Part shown: one piece after another, positions 35,511-45,400 of the stretch
How positions within the stretch are numbered: position 1 is the stretch's first letter
Layout of the letters: the number at the start of each line of letters is the position of its first letter
Assembly: GCA_900754445.1 (NCBI GenBank)
Contig: CAAECW010000116.1
Location: forward strand, 7,826-71,825
Source: an uncultured Collinsella sp.
Lineage (GTDB): Bacteria > Actinomycetota > Coriobacteriia > Coriobacteriales > Coriobacteriaceae
Reading direction: 5' to 3'
DNA length: 64,000 nt
Translations under genes and position numbers: made by a program
The notes under the pieces: model-generated
Database searches by the model: none
The model's input: the letters and a program-made list of their open reading frames with translations, nothing else
What the model was told of the DNA's origin: nothing

Positions 35511-35609
35511 GGTTTTCCAGGTTCCCGAGATTGACCTGAAAGAGGAGCGACGCGTACTTTGGTACGCGAGCGACGGCTTGAAGGTCAAGGTCGGGTGCCT
35601 GGGAAAGCC
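35511..35609 (+). other. Large imperfect hairpin between copA and copZ
   Basis: The left arm 35511-35537 (GGTTTTCCAGG...TTGACCT) pairs with the right arm 35582-35609 (AGGTCAAGG...GGGAAAGCC). A nested hairpin CGCGTAC/GTACGCG lies at about 35550-35567. It forms a roughly 99-nt stem-loop in the copA-copZ spacer, ending 22 bases before the copZ start. It may stabilise the copZ mRNA, attenuate or be a mobile repeat. Confidence 0.65.
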
Positions 35610-35631
35610 GACACAACAGAGAGGAATATCC

Positions 35632-35853
35632 ATGCGTTTCACAATTAAGACTTCCGGCCTTATGTGCGGCCACTGCGACGCTACTGTCGAGACGACACTG
35701 CTCAACGTTGCCGGCGTGACCGACGCCGACGCCGATCACGAGACCCAGACCGTCCAGGTGGAGTGCGCCGACACCGTGACCGCCGAGCAGCTCGCCGCCG
35801 CCGTCGAGGGCGCCGGGGAGAAGTTCCACGCCCTGTCCGTGACCGCCGCGTAG
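35632..35853 (+). CDS. copZ: Copper chaperone CopZ-like heavy-metal-associated protein
   Basis: A single-domain cytoplasmic metallochaperone of 73 residues that carries Cu(I) to CopA or CsoR. The metal-binding motif GLMCGHC (cysteines 12 and 15) is in the first loop of a ferredoxin-like fold, followed by the helix DATVETTLLNVAGV and the acidic strand VQVECADTV. ATG 35632 has AGAGGA seven bases upstream; a longer in-frame start lies inside the hairpin and is rejected. It sits between copA and csoR on the same strand. The MxCxxC methionine is retained (LMCGHC), which favours Cu(I). The extra His14 between the cysteines is not unusual for the family. Confidence 0.88.
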   Translation: MRFTIKTSGLMCGHCDATVETTLLNVAGVTDADADHETQTVQVECADTVTAEQLAAAVEGAGEKFHALSVTAA

Positions 35854-35897
35854 CGACCTGAACGCCCCCCTCCCCCGACCAGAAACGAGGACCCGCC

Positions 35898-36170
35898 ATG
35901 ATGGCAGACCATAAATCGGTGACCCGTATGCTCAAGACGGCACGCGGACAGATCGACGGCATCCTGCGAATGGTCGAGGAGGACCGTTACTGCGTCGACA
36001 TCTCCACGCAGCTCATGGCAACACAGGCGCTCCTCGCGCGCATTAACGCCGACGTGCTCAAGGCGCATATCGAGGGCTGCGTGACTTCGGCAATCGAATC
36101 GGGCGACGAAGACCTCAAAGCCGCCAAGCTCGCCGAAATCGAACGCGTCGTCGACAAGCTCTCCAAGTAA
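35898..36170 (+). CDS. csoR: CsoR family copper-sensing repressor
   Basis: A homotetrameric all-helical DNA-binding repressor of 90 residues. The Cu(I) ligands of the family are all present: Cys32 (YCVDIS), His57 and Cys61 (KAHIEGCV), the C-H-C fingerprint. The N-terminal GQIDGILRMVEEDRYC segment is also characteristic. Arg16 near the N-terminus contributes to DNA binding in the family. The start (MMADHKS) follows AACGAGGAC. It ends the copA-copZ-csoR operon, and its likely operator is at 33072-33084 upstream of copA, giving negative feedback. The C-H-C set argues for copper rather than nickel/cobalt (RcnR) or persulfide (CstR) sensing. Confidence 0.93.
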   Translation: MMADHKSVTRMLKTARGQIDGILRMVEEDRYCVDISTQLMATQALLARINADVLKAHIEGCVTSAIESGDEDLKAAKLAEIERVVDKLSK

Positions 36171-36179
36171 TTGGGGCAT

Positions 36180-36261
36180 TGGGGACAGACTTCTTTGCAC
36201 CGTCTTGGTATTCCGGGGACAGGTATGTTTGCACCACATTGGTGCAGATTAACCTGTCCCC
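36180..36261. repeat. REP-like palindrome GGGGACAGGT...ACCTGTCCCC
   Basis: GGGGACAGGT and GCACCA (36215-36236) pair with TGGTGC and ACCTGTCCCC (36240-36261), giving a 47-bp palindrome. A further half (GGGGACAGACTTCTTTGCACC) precedes it at 36181-36201. Related halves are at 21508-21530 and 58776-58800. It lies just after csoR. Confidence 0.8.
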
Positions 36262-36318
36262 CTTGCTCTAAATCGGGTATAAAGGCGTGCAGCATAGCGA
36301 AATGAAAGGCAGTTCTGC

Positions 36319-36792
36319 ATGAATGACTTTATGAAGGGTCGCAACGGCGCCGACGAACTCACCGTCGTGCTGGGCTTCGCAGGCATTATCATCGCGATGA
36401 TCGGATCGATGGCCCGCATCCAGTGGCTCAGCTGGATCGCCATCGCCGTAATCGTACTCGGCGTGCTGCGCGGCCTGTCCAAAAACATCGACGCCCGCCG
36501 CAAGGAGAACGATGCTTTTGTCACGGCGACCGCAAACGTCCCCGGCCTAGGCAAGTTCGTCGCCAGCTTGGGCGGTGGAACTGCAGCGGCCAGCACCTCG
36601 CGCGCAGTTGGAACGAGCAAGGAAGACTTTGAGCGTGCCAAGCGTACGGCCAAGAAGATGTGGAAGGGCCGCAAAACCACGGCATACCTCAAGTGCCCCA
36701 ACTGCGGCCAGATGCTCTCTGTTCCCAAGGGCAAGGGCAAGATCCGCGTCACCTGCCCCAAGTGCCACGCCAAGATGGAAACGCGCTCCTAG
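36319..36792 (+). CDS. Small membrane protein with C-terminal zinc ribbon
   Basis: A 157-residue protein of unknown function. Two hydrophobic helices span residues 14-50 (LTVVLGFAGIIIAMIGSM, WLSWIAIAVIVLGVL). A basic cytoplasmic part follows, and then a zinc ribbon: CPNCGQ and CPKCHAK near residues 131-150, separated by a basic loop. This layout, two helices then a rubredoxin-like knuckle pair, is common in small Gram-positive proteins without assigned function. AAAGGCAG lies 7 bases upstream of ATG 36319. It appears monocistronic: a REP-like element precedes it and a good terminator follows. Confidence 0.75.
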   Translation: MNDFMKGRNGADELTVVLGFAGIIIAMIGSMARIQWLSWIAIAVIVLGVLRGLSKNIDARRKENDAFVTATANVPGLGKFVASLGGGTAAASTSRAVGTSKEDFERAKRTAKKMWKGRKTTAYLKCPNCGQMLSVPKGKGKIRVTCPKCHAKMETRS

Positions 36793-36815
36793 CCGCTACA
36801 CCATAGGACAAATTA

Positions 36816-36850
36816 AAAGCCGAGGCCTCGTGTTGAGACCTCGGCTTTTT
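36816..36850 (+). terminator. Rho-independent terminator
   Basis: AAAGCCGAGG pairs with CCTCGGCTTT with an extra CTC/GAG inside, followed by TTTTTGC. It ends the zinc-ribbon gene and may also serve the convergent amidohydrolase gene. Confidence 0.85.
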
Positions 36851-36899
36851 GCATGGGGCGACATCATTCGATGAAGCTGTCGCCCCGTCGCGCCAGCGC

Positions 36900-38270
36900 C
36901 TAAGCTACGCCATCGCGGGCAAGCTCCTCTGCCAGGGCTTCTGCCGGCATGGCCATAATCGCATCGAGCTCGGTGTCGACCTCGGGGATGCGCTTGACCT
37001 TCAGCTTGCGCACCAGGTCACCGCGGCACATCACGTGCATCGGTTCACGCAACACCGCTAGGTCGTCCAGAGGATTCTCGCGCGTCACCAGAATATCGGC
37101 AGCCTTGCCGCACTCGATTGCACCGGTCTCGTCGCCCAGGCCCAGCAGCTCGGCATTGACCTGCGTGGCCGTATGCAGCGCGAAGGCATTGCTCACGCCC
37201 ACGTACTTGGCAAAATAGGCCACCTCGCGCCACATGTCGTACTGCGTCACGAACGGGCAGCTCGAGTCCGTGCCCAGGCCCACCTTGATACCGGCTTCCA
37301 GCGCCGCACGAGCACTCTCGATAATGCCCGAGCACACGATGTCGCCGTTCTTCTTTTGCGTGTCGGTCGAATGGGTCTTTTCCGGATCGAGCAGTACAAA
37401 CGGCAGTGCGGGGCTGATCGTGCAGGTCACGCTCGGCGCGCGTCCCTCGAGCTGCGTACCCGCGGCACCGTAATACAGCTCCAGGATCTCGGGGGTCATC
37501 GGAGCGCCGTGCTCGATTGTGTCGACGCCGGCCTGAAGCGCGGCCTTCACACCTTCGGTGCTCTCGACATGGGCCATGACCGGAAGGCCAACCTCGTGCG
37601 CCGCCCTGCACGCCGCAGCGGCAACCTCGACCGGCATGCGCAGCACGCCCGGCTCGCCCACCTCGGTCGCGTCGAACACGCCACCCGTCACGAACAGCTT
37701 GATAACGTCGGCGCCGCGCGCATACAAATCACGCACCTGTTCGGCCGCCTCGTCGGGGGTATTGGCCACCTGCGCAAAGAGGCCCGCACCGTGGCCACCT
37801 GGCACCGTGACACCCGTTCCCGGTGCCACCAGACGCGGACCCTGATACTTGCCGGCATCGATGGCGTTGCGCACGGCAATATCGGCAAACAGCGGGTCGC
37901 CTGCACCGCGCACCGTGGTCACGCCGCTTGCCAACTGTTGCTGGGCGCTGCCTTTGAGGATATGGCGGACGATGGCGCGACCCACGGGATTATCGAGCTT
38001 CTTCATCAGCGCACCCGCATCGCCTGCCGAGACCGGCTTGCCCGAGCCGCACAGATGCACGTGCATGTTGATGAGGCCCGGCATGAGATACGCACCGCCC
38101 AGGTCGATGACCTCGGCCCCCGCTGGAGCTTGGGCCACGGCGCTCGGTCCCATCCAGGTGATGATGCCACGCTCAACGGCCACGGCCATATCGGGCTGCG
38201 GCTCCATATGTTCCGAACCATTCAGAACGGTCGCATTGATAAACAACGTGGGACGATCGGCAGTCGCCAT
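36900..38270 (-). CDS. Amidohydrolase family protein (imidazolonepropionase/prolidase-like)
   Basis: A metal-dependent hydrolase of 456 residues with the TIM-barrel amidohydrolase fold. Metal ligands visible are NMHVHLCG after the first strand, the lysine in DVIKLFVTGG (probably carboxylated), VMAHVES, TIEHGAP and the catalytic aspartate in GLGTDSSCPF. The N- and C-terminal segments (FINATVLNGS; AADILVTRENPLDD) build the small beta-sandwich. This subgroup includes Xaa-Pro dipeptidases, organophosphate acid anhydrolase-like enzymes and imidazolonepropionases; the substrate cannot be decided. ATG 38270 has GGGAGGAG seven bases upstream. A longer frame runs into repeat array D and is rejected. 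No pathway partners are adjacent. Confidence 0.85.
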   Translation of the reverse strand: MATADRPTLFINATVLNGSEHMEPQPDMAVAVERGIITWMGPSAVAQAPAGAEVIDLGGAYLMPGLINMHVHLCGSGKPVSAGDAGALMKKLDNPVGRAIVRHILKGSAQQQLASGVTTVRGAGDPLFADIAVRNAIDAGKYQGPRLVAPGTGVTVPGGHGAGLFAQVANTPDEAAEQVRDLYARGADVIKLFVTGGVFDATEVGEPGVLRMPVEVAAAACRAAHEVGLPVMAHVESTEGVKAALQAGVDTIEHGAPMTPEILELYYGAAGTQLEGRAPSVTCTISPALPFVLLDPEKTHSTDTQKKNGDIVCSGIIESARAALEAGIKVGLGTDSSCPFVTQYDMWREVAYFAKYVGVSNAFALHTATQVNAELLGLGDETGAIECGKAADILVTRENPLDDLAVLREPMHVMCRGDLVRKLKVKRIPEVDTELDAIMAMPAEALAEELARDGVA

Positions 38271-38417
38271 ATCGAGCTCCTCCCTCACGATTAACTTGAA
38301 CATTTGTCCATTATTACCCAGTGCGGCAGGATTGCTGCGGACATATCGGTTAACGGAGAAAGGAGAAGATGCGGGGAACGGAATGCGTTGCAGTCCCATC
38401 CCAGCGACATCCGGGAA

Positions 38418-38559
38418 ATGTCTCAATCTATAACAGGTAGACCGGGTTTTAGCAGCCAGATGTTACAGATCGAGATCTTTCGGCACTGCGTCCAACCTTT
38501 GTCTCAATCTGTAACAGTTACGAGGCCAAACGGCCCCCTGTTGTTACAGATCGAGACAA
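38418..38559. repeat. Palindromic repeat array D, 2 units
   Basis: Units at 38418-38476 and 38499-38559, starting 81 bases apart. The array lies in the 328-bp gap between the amidohydrolase and nuclease-like genes; the rest of the gap is the amidohydrolase promoter side and shows nothing else. Confidence 0.92.
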
Positions 38560-38598
38560 ACTCGGCAGGAACAACCACATCCGCGTCAGTTGCACCCC

Positions 38599-39669
38599 TC
38601 AGTGCCCATACCACTGCCGTCTCCATTCCTCAGCCAAATCGACCCGCTGCGGAATGCCCGCCAGTCTCATCTTTTCAGCCAGCTTCCCCGGATTCTTGAG
38701 CTCATCAAACGTAAACCTCAGTACCTTATGTCCGAGCATCGTCAGATGGGACTCCCGTTGACGTTCCGCCACGAATGGGTCGACCAACTCCCGGCCATCG
38801 TCGTTCTGCAAGGTATACTTCCCCTTTCCGTCGAGCTCGCCAATCACGCACGTCCCGTCCTCGAGCCTCCAGAAATAGTCGACGCGAAACGTTTGGCTCG
38901 GATCGAGCGGATCACGAAACTCCACCTGCAACTCTGGCGCCGGAAAACCGTATGCAATAAAGAATGCCCGAAAACGAGACTCACCGCCGTTTTCAGACAG
39001 CCCGTCCGCATACGACGCGATCACCTGCGCTCTGCGATACCCGCGCTTGCCTTCACAATCTATACGAAGCCGCTCACAAAAGTCATCGCGCGATACGCCC
39101 TTTGCTCGCAACGCAGAATCGGCAATCGCCAGGCCATACGAAAACGGCGCGCGCAGCAGGCAATCCTCTACCGTGCGCCAAAACGGCGTCGCCCGCACGC
39201 CGTCGACTTGTTCAAGCGCGCCCGCCGCCCGTGGACGCAACAGCCGGCATCCTGCACTCAGCGGCACCGAGCAACCTGTCTTAACAAGAAATCGCGGCCC
39301 AAGCAGATCATTCGGCACCTCCAGACCCCACAAAAGCGCCGCGTCATAACCCCAAAACGCCCAATCGGGATGAAACTCCGCAAACCCTTTGACGGTACGC
39401 AGCGCTCGCTCCGCCGGCGTCAACGCATCCCAATCATGTTGAAAACAGAACAAATACGGCTCGGGCTCCGCAATATCATCGATTCCCACATGACGCCGCA
39501 GCCACATGAGCTCGGCATTGTCGTGCGTCACAAGCAGCACGCCTTGTTCAGCCGCCTCCGTGAGCCTGGCAAGCATCCTATTCCGCGCCAAGGTGTTACG
39601 TGTTGCATGCTTGTGTTTGAGAACGGTATTAGACACTTTCATCACCACCACGTCAGACAAATGGACCAT
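38599..39669 (-). CDS. AbiEi-like protein with C-terminal DUF559/Vsr-like nuclease domain
   Basis: A 356-residue protein. Early residues resemble the AbiEi/type IV antitoxin winged-helix region (LARLTEAAEQGVLLV), with a middle part FAFWGYDAALLWGLEVP-like (seen as WAFWGYDAALLWGLEVP). The C-terminal 110 residues look like a restriction-type nuclease fold: FRVDYFWRLED, VIGELDGKGKY and ERQRESHLTMLGHKVLRFTFDEL, with D, E and K in the right order for a PD-(D/E)xK active site. This is family-level recognition. It may act in DNA defence or repair. GGAGG lies ten bases upstream of ATG 39669; GTG 39675 is also possible. It is bracketed on both sides by palindromic arrays (D and E). Confidence 0.65.
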   Translation of the reverse strand: MVHLSDVVVMKVSNTVLKHKHATRNTLARNRMLARLTEAAEQGVLLVTHDNAELMWLRRHVGIDDIAEPEPYLFCFQHDWDALTPAERALRTVKGFAEFHPDWAFWGYDAALLWGLEVPNDLLGPRFLVKTGCSVPLSAGCRLLRPRAAGALEQVDGVRATPFWRTVEDCLLRAPFSYGLAIADSALRAKGVSRDDFCERLRIDCEGKRGYRRAQVIASYADGLSENGGESRFRAFFIAYGFPAPELQVEFRDPLDPSQTFRVDYFWRLEDGTCVIGELDGKGKYTLQNDDGRELVDPFVAERQRESHLTMLGHKVLRFTFDELKNPGKLAEKMRLAGIPQRVDLAEEWRRQWYGH

Positions 39670-39693
39670 CGTCACCGTTTCCTCCGCTGACAA

Positions 39694-39833
39694 ATGTCTT
39701 GATCTGTAACAGGAAGACAGTCTTTAAGCCTCTAGTTGTTACAGAACAAGATCTTTCGGCAGCCGCCAACCTTCCGTCTCAATCTGTAACAGTTACGGGC
39801 CCAAACAGCCGCCAAACGTTACAGATTGAGACA
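39694..39833. repeat. Palindromic repeat array E, 2 units
   Basis: Units at 39694-39752 and 39775-39833, starting 81 bases apart. Left arms are TGTCTTGATCTGTAACA and CGTCTCAATCTGTAACA. The array lies immediately upstream of the nuclease-like gene and fills the 199-bp gap to the next gene. Confidence 0.92.
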
Positions 39834-39868
39834 AAGTCAGGGCTGTAGGGCGGCACCAGTCACATCCC

Positions 39869-40576
39869 CTACTCCCATTCTTGTTCGTAGATGTTGAGGG
39901 ACTTCACGTAGCGCCCCTGGGCGCCCATGATGTCGCGGACCAGGCGCAAAAAGAAGCTGACGCACGAGGTGTCAAAGCCGTCCTGCAGATCCTCGGGATG
40001 CACCGCACCCGGTCCATCGACCGCCGTGTCACTCAGGCGCGCGATGTCATACAGATAGAGCTGTCCCGCCGTCAGCCAGACATCGTCGACGCAGGCGAGG
40101 CGCACCGCGATCGCGCCGTCGCTCCAATGCTCCTTTTGCACGATATGCGGGTCGTAGACATCAAAGCGAAGGTCGGCGCGCGTATCCTTCAGCGCAACCA
40201 TGCCGTTCGCAGGATCCTTGTCCAAAATGCCAAAGCGCGAGAAATACTGTGTGTCGCGCACCTGCTCGAGCCGCTTAAGCGAGGCAGGCGAAAACGATGC
40301 CGGCGGCTCATCAACATACAGCTCGAGCAGCGTCTTGCCATGGCGATAGGGGCGCTCGAAGAGCAGCCAATCGGTAAACGCCATGTTGTAGGCCATGATT
40401 TCGTTTTGGGAAGGCTCGGTGCGATAGCTGAGCCACGGGTCGACAATAATCTCAAACTGCTCGCGCGCCGGCTCCAAAAACTGAAACTTCCGCAGCATCC
40501 AAAAATGGGCCATGTCGGCAATATCGTTGCCGACGGCTTCGGCCAGCTGCGCTCGGTCTAAAGCGTGATCAGTCAT
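39869..40576 (-). CDS. Protein of unknown function
   Basis: A 235-residue soluble, acidic protein that I do not recognise. There is no signal peptide or membrane segment. Noticeable segments are MAHFWMLRKFQFLEPAREQF early, a region of aromatic residues WLLFERPYRHGKTLLELYVDEPP and a C-terminal FFLRLVRDIMGAQGRYVKSLNIYEQEW. The ATG has GAGGAGG five bases upstream. Codon use is like that of the host. It sits between the nuclease-like gene and gltD; the 352-bp gap upstream separates it from the glutamate synthase operon, and array E follows it. No motif gives a function. Confidence 0.7.
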   Translation of the reverse strand: MTDHALDRAQLAEAVGNDIADMAHFWMLRKFQFLEPAREQFEIIVDPWLSYRTEPSQNEIMAYNMAFTDWLLFERPYRHGKTLLELYVDEPPASFSPASLKRLEQVRDTQYFSRFGILDKDPANGMVALKDTRADLRFDVYDPHIVQKEHWSDGAIAVRLACVDDVWLTAGQLYLYDIARLSDTAVDGPGAVHPEDLQDGFDTSCVSFFLRLVRDIMGAQGRYVKSLNIYEQEWE

Positions 40577-40928
40577 GGCATCCTCCTCAAACTGATGGAC
40601 CTCAATTTGAGCTTACGAGGAGGGTGGGCAGCCACGACCAGCGCGGGCAAAATAGGCCTCCGGCTGCAAACCAGATGCTGACCAAACACTTGACTAAAAG
40701 CTTGACCGAAAATGCGCACCGCAACAAAATCGCAGGTAAACATAGACGGCCAACCCGTCCTTTTGAGCCAGATACCCACAGCCACCATAGAAACAACAGG
40801 TGACCACAGCCCAAGAAGTCGACAAATGAACACCCGTACGTCGACAAACGAACAAATCGGTCGCAAAGAGTGCCCCCAACGACTAGACAAAAATGACCAG
40901 TCATTGGGGACGTTCTTAAATGACTACT
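40577..40928. other. Gap upstream of the unknown gene, with a REP-like half-element
   Basis: No convincing gene. Two direct repeats of GTCGACAAAYGAACA (near 40817 and 40842, 25 bases apart) are visible. Near 40890-40925 there is GACCAGTCATTGGGGACGTTC followed by TTAAATGACTA, akin to other GGGGAC-type repeats. A 105-codon minus frame here lacks a ribosome site and typical codon bias. Confidence 0.5.
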
Positions 40929-42410
<1,482 letters not shown>

Positions 42411-42415
42411 GGCAC

Positions 42416-45400
42416 TTACGCCTCCTTCTTGGTCGAAGCAACAGAGCTGGCGGTGGCGGGCGCAGCGCCAGCGACACCACCCGCCACATCAAAGCGAGCG
42501 ACATCCGCGGCACTCGCGCGGCCGGTCACAATGTCAAACGCCAGCTCCTCGGCCTGCGCATGCGTCTTGCCCACGGCCTCGGCGGCGGCGACAATCGCCA
42601 GCACGCGCTCGTACTCGGTTGGAATGACCTTCACAAAGTGCTTGCTCATCGTCTCAAAGCTGTAGAGCAGCTTAATACCGCGCGGGCTCTGCGTCGCGTC
42701 CACGTGCTCCTGGATGAGCGCACGAATCTGCGCAAGCTCACCGGCCGTCGGGGCTTTAAGCTCAACGCTCTCGTGGTTCACACGGGCATCGAGCGTGCCG
42801 TACTGGTCAAAGACGTAAGCCACGCCGCCCGTCATGCCGGCGGCGAAGTTCTGCCCGACCTCGCCCAGGATGAGCGCCAGACCTCCCGTCATGTACTCGC
42901 AGCCATGGTTGCCGCAGCCCTCGACTACCACCGTGGCACCGGAGTTGCGTACGCCAAAGCGCTGGCCGGCCAGGCCGTTAATGAAGCCGCGGCCACTCGT
43001 AGCGCCAAAGAACGCAACGTTGCCCACGATGATGTTCTCGTCGAACTTGTAGGTCGCATGCGGGTTGGGGCGCACCGACACCTCGCCGCCCGAAAGGCCC
43101 TTGCCAAAGTAGTCGTTGGCGTCGCCGCACACGTTGAGCGTAATGCCGCGCGGCAGGAAGGCGCCAAAGCTCTGACCGGCCGAACCATCGCAATCGATGG
43201 TGATGGAGCCGGCGGGCAGGCCCTCGGGATGCGCCTTGGTCACCGCGTTGCCCAAGATGGTGCCCACGCAGCGGTTGACGTTGGCGATATCGGCGCGGAA
43301 GCGAATCGGACGCAGGTGCGCACGGGCATCGGCCGTATAGGGCACAAACAACGTGGAGTCGAGCGTCTTTTCGAGCTCGCTGTCCGCAGCCATCTGCGGC
43401 AGGAAGTGACGACCGTCGGCACCCGGGATGTGGGCACCGAACTCGCAGGTCGCGCTCGCCAGCACGGGCGACAGATCGAGCAGGTTGGCCTTGCGGTTGC
43501 CCGGGACCTCAATCTGGCGCAAGCACTCGGGATGGCCGACCATCTCGTCGACGGTGCGGAAGCCCAGGCTCGCCATGACCTCGCGCAGCTGCTCGGCAAC
43601 AAAGAGCATAAAGTGCTCGACGTGCTCGGGCTTGCCGCGGAAGCCGCGACGCAGGCGACAGTTTTGCGTGGCGATGCCGGCCGGGCAGGTATCCTGCTGG
43701 CAGTCGCGCTGCATAAGGCAGCCCATGGAGATGAGCGGCATGGTCGCAAAGCCAAACTCCTCGGCACCCAGCAGGCAGGCGACGGCGACATCGGTGCCGT
43801 CCATGAGCTTGCCGTCGGCTTCGAGCACCACGCGTGAGCGCAGGCCGTTTTGCAGCAGCGTCTGCTGGGCCTCGGCAAGGCCAAGCTCCAGCGGCAGACC
43901 GGCGTGCCAGATCGAATCGCGCGCCGCAGCACCGGAGCCGCCGTTGTGGCCGCTGATCAAGATCTTGTCGGCGGCACCCTTGGCCACACCGGTGGCGATG
44001 GTGCCGACGCCGGCCTCGCTGACCAGCTTGACCGACACGCGTGCGCCGGGGTTGGCGTTCTTAAGATCGAAGATAAGCTCCGCCAGGTCCTCGATGGAGT
44101 AGATGTCGTGGTGCGGCGGAGGCGAGATCAGGCCGATGCCGGGCGTGGACTGACGGACCTCGGCGATCCAGGGGTAGACCTTCTTGCCGGGCAGGTGGCC
44201 GCCCTCGCCGGGCTTGGCGCCCTGGGCCATCTTGATCTGAATCTCAAAGGCGCTGCACAGGTAGCGGCTCGTCACGCCAAAGCGCGCGCTTGCCACCTGC
44301 TTGATGGCGGAATTCTTGGAGTCACCGTTAGCCAGCGGGGTCTCACGGCGCGGATCCTCGCCGCCCTCGCCCGAGTTGGAACGGCCGTGCAGGCGGTTCA
44401 TGGCGATGGCCATGCACTCGTGTGCTTCCTTGCTGATGGAACCGTACGACATGGCGCCGGTGTTAAAGCGGCGGACGACGTTGAGCGCGGGCTCCACCTC
44501 GTCGAGCGAAACCGGCGTGCGACCGTTGGCATCAAAGTCCAGCAGGTCGCGCAGGCGCACGGCACGGCCGGTGCGGTGCAGACGGGCGCTGTACTCCTTA
44601 AAGGTGTCGTAGCAGTCCTCACGGCAGGCGGTCTGCAGCAAGTAGACAGTCTGCGGATCGATGAGGTGATCCTCGCCGCCGAGTGGGCGCCACTTGGTCA
44701 GACCCAGCGTGGGCAGCTGATCGGGAGCCGGGCTCCTAAGGATAGCGAGCGCGGCGTCGTAGCGCTCGTTTTGCTCGCGCTCGACGTCCTCGACACCCAT
44801 ACCGCCCACACGGCTCACCGTGCCGGCGAAGTACGCGTTGACGAACTCGGGCGTAAAGCCCACGGCCTCGAAGATCTGTGCCGAATGGTAGCTCTGCACC
44901 GTGGAGATGCCCATCTTGGACATGATGGAGACGATGCCGGCGGTCGCAGCCTTGTTGTAGTTGGCGATACCCTGCTCGGCCGTCACGTCCAGGTCGCCGT
45001 GTGCCGCCAGATCGCGGATGCACGCATGTGCGTTGTACGGATAGATGCCGCTCGCGGAGTAGCCCACCAGTGCAGCAAAGTCGTGCGGGGACACGGCGTC
45101 GCCGCACTCCACCACGATGTCGGCAAAGGTGCGCACGCCGGCGCGGATCAGGTGGTTGTGTACGCAGCCCACGGCGAGCAGCGACGGCACGGACACCTCG
45201 CCCACTCCGGCACGATCACTCAACACCACGATGTTCACGCCGTCGCGGACCGCAGCCTCAACGTCCTCTGCAAGCTGCTTGAGCGCAGCCTGCAGCGCGC
45301 CCTCGCCGGCATCGCGGCGGTACACGGCACGGAAACGGCAGGTCTTAAAGCCCACGCGGTCGATGGCGCAGATACGCTCGAACTCCTCCTCGCTCAGCAG

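Noticed and set aside
40573..40890. 105-codon minus-strand frame upstream of the unknown 235-aa gene
   Set aside because: No ribosome site, atypical codon use, and it overlaps the well-placed start of the downstream gene.
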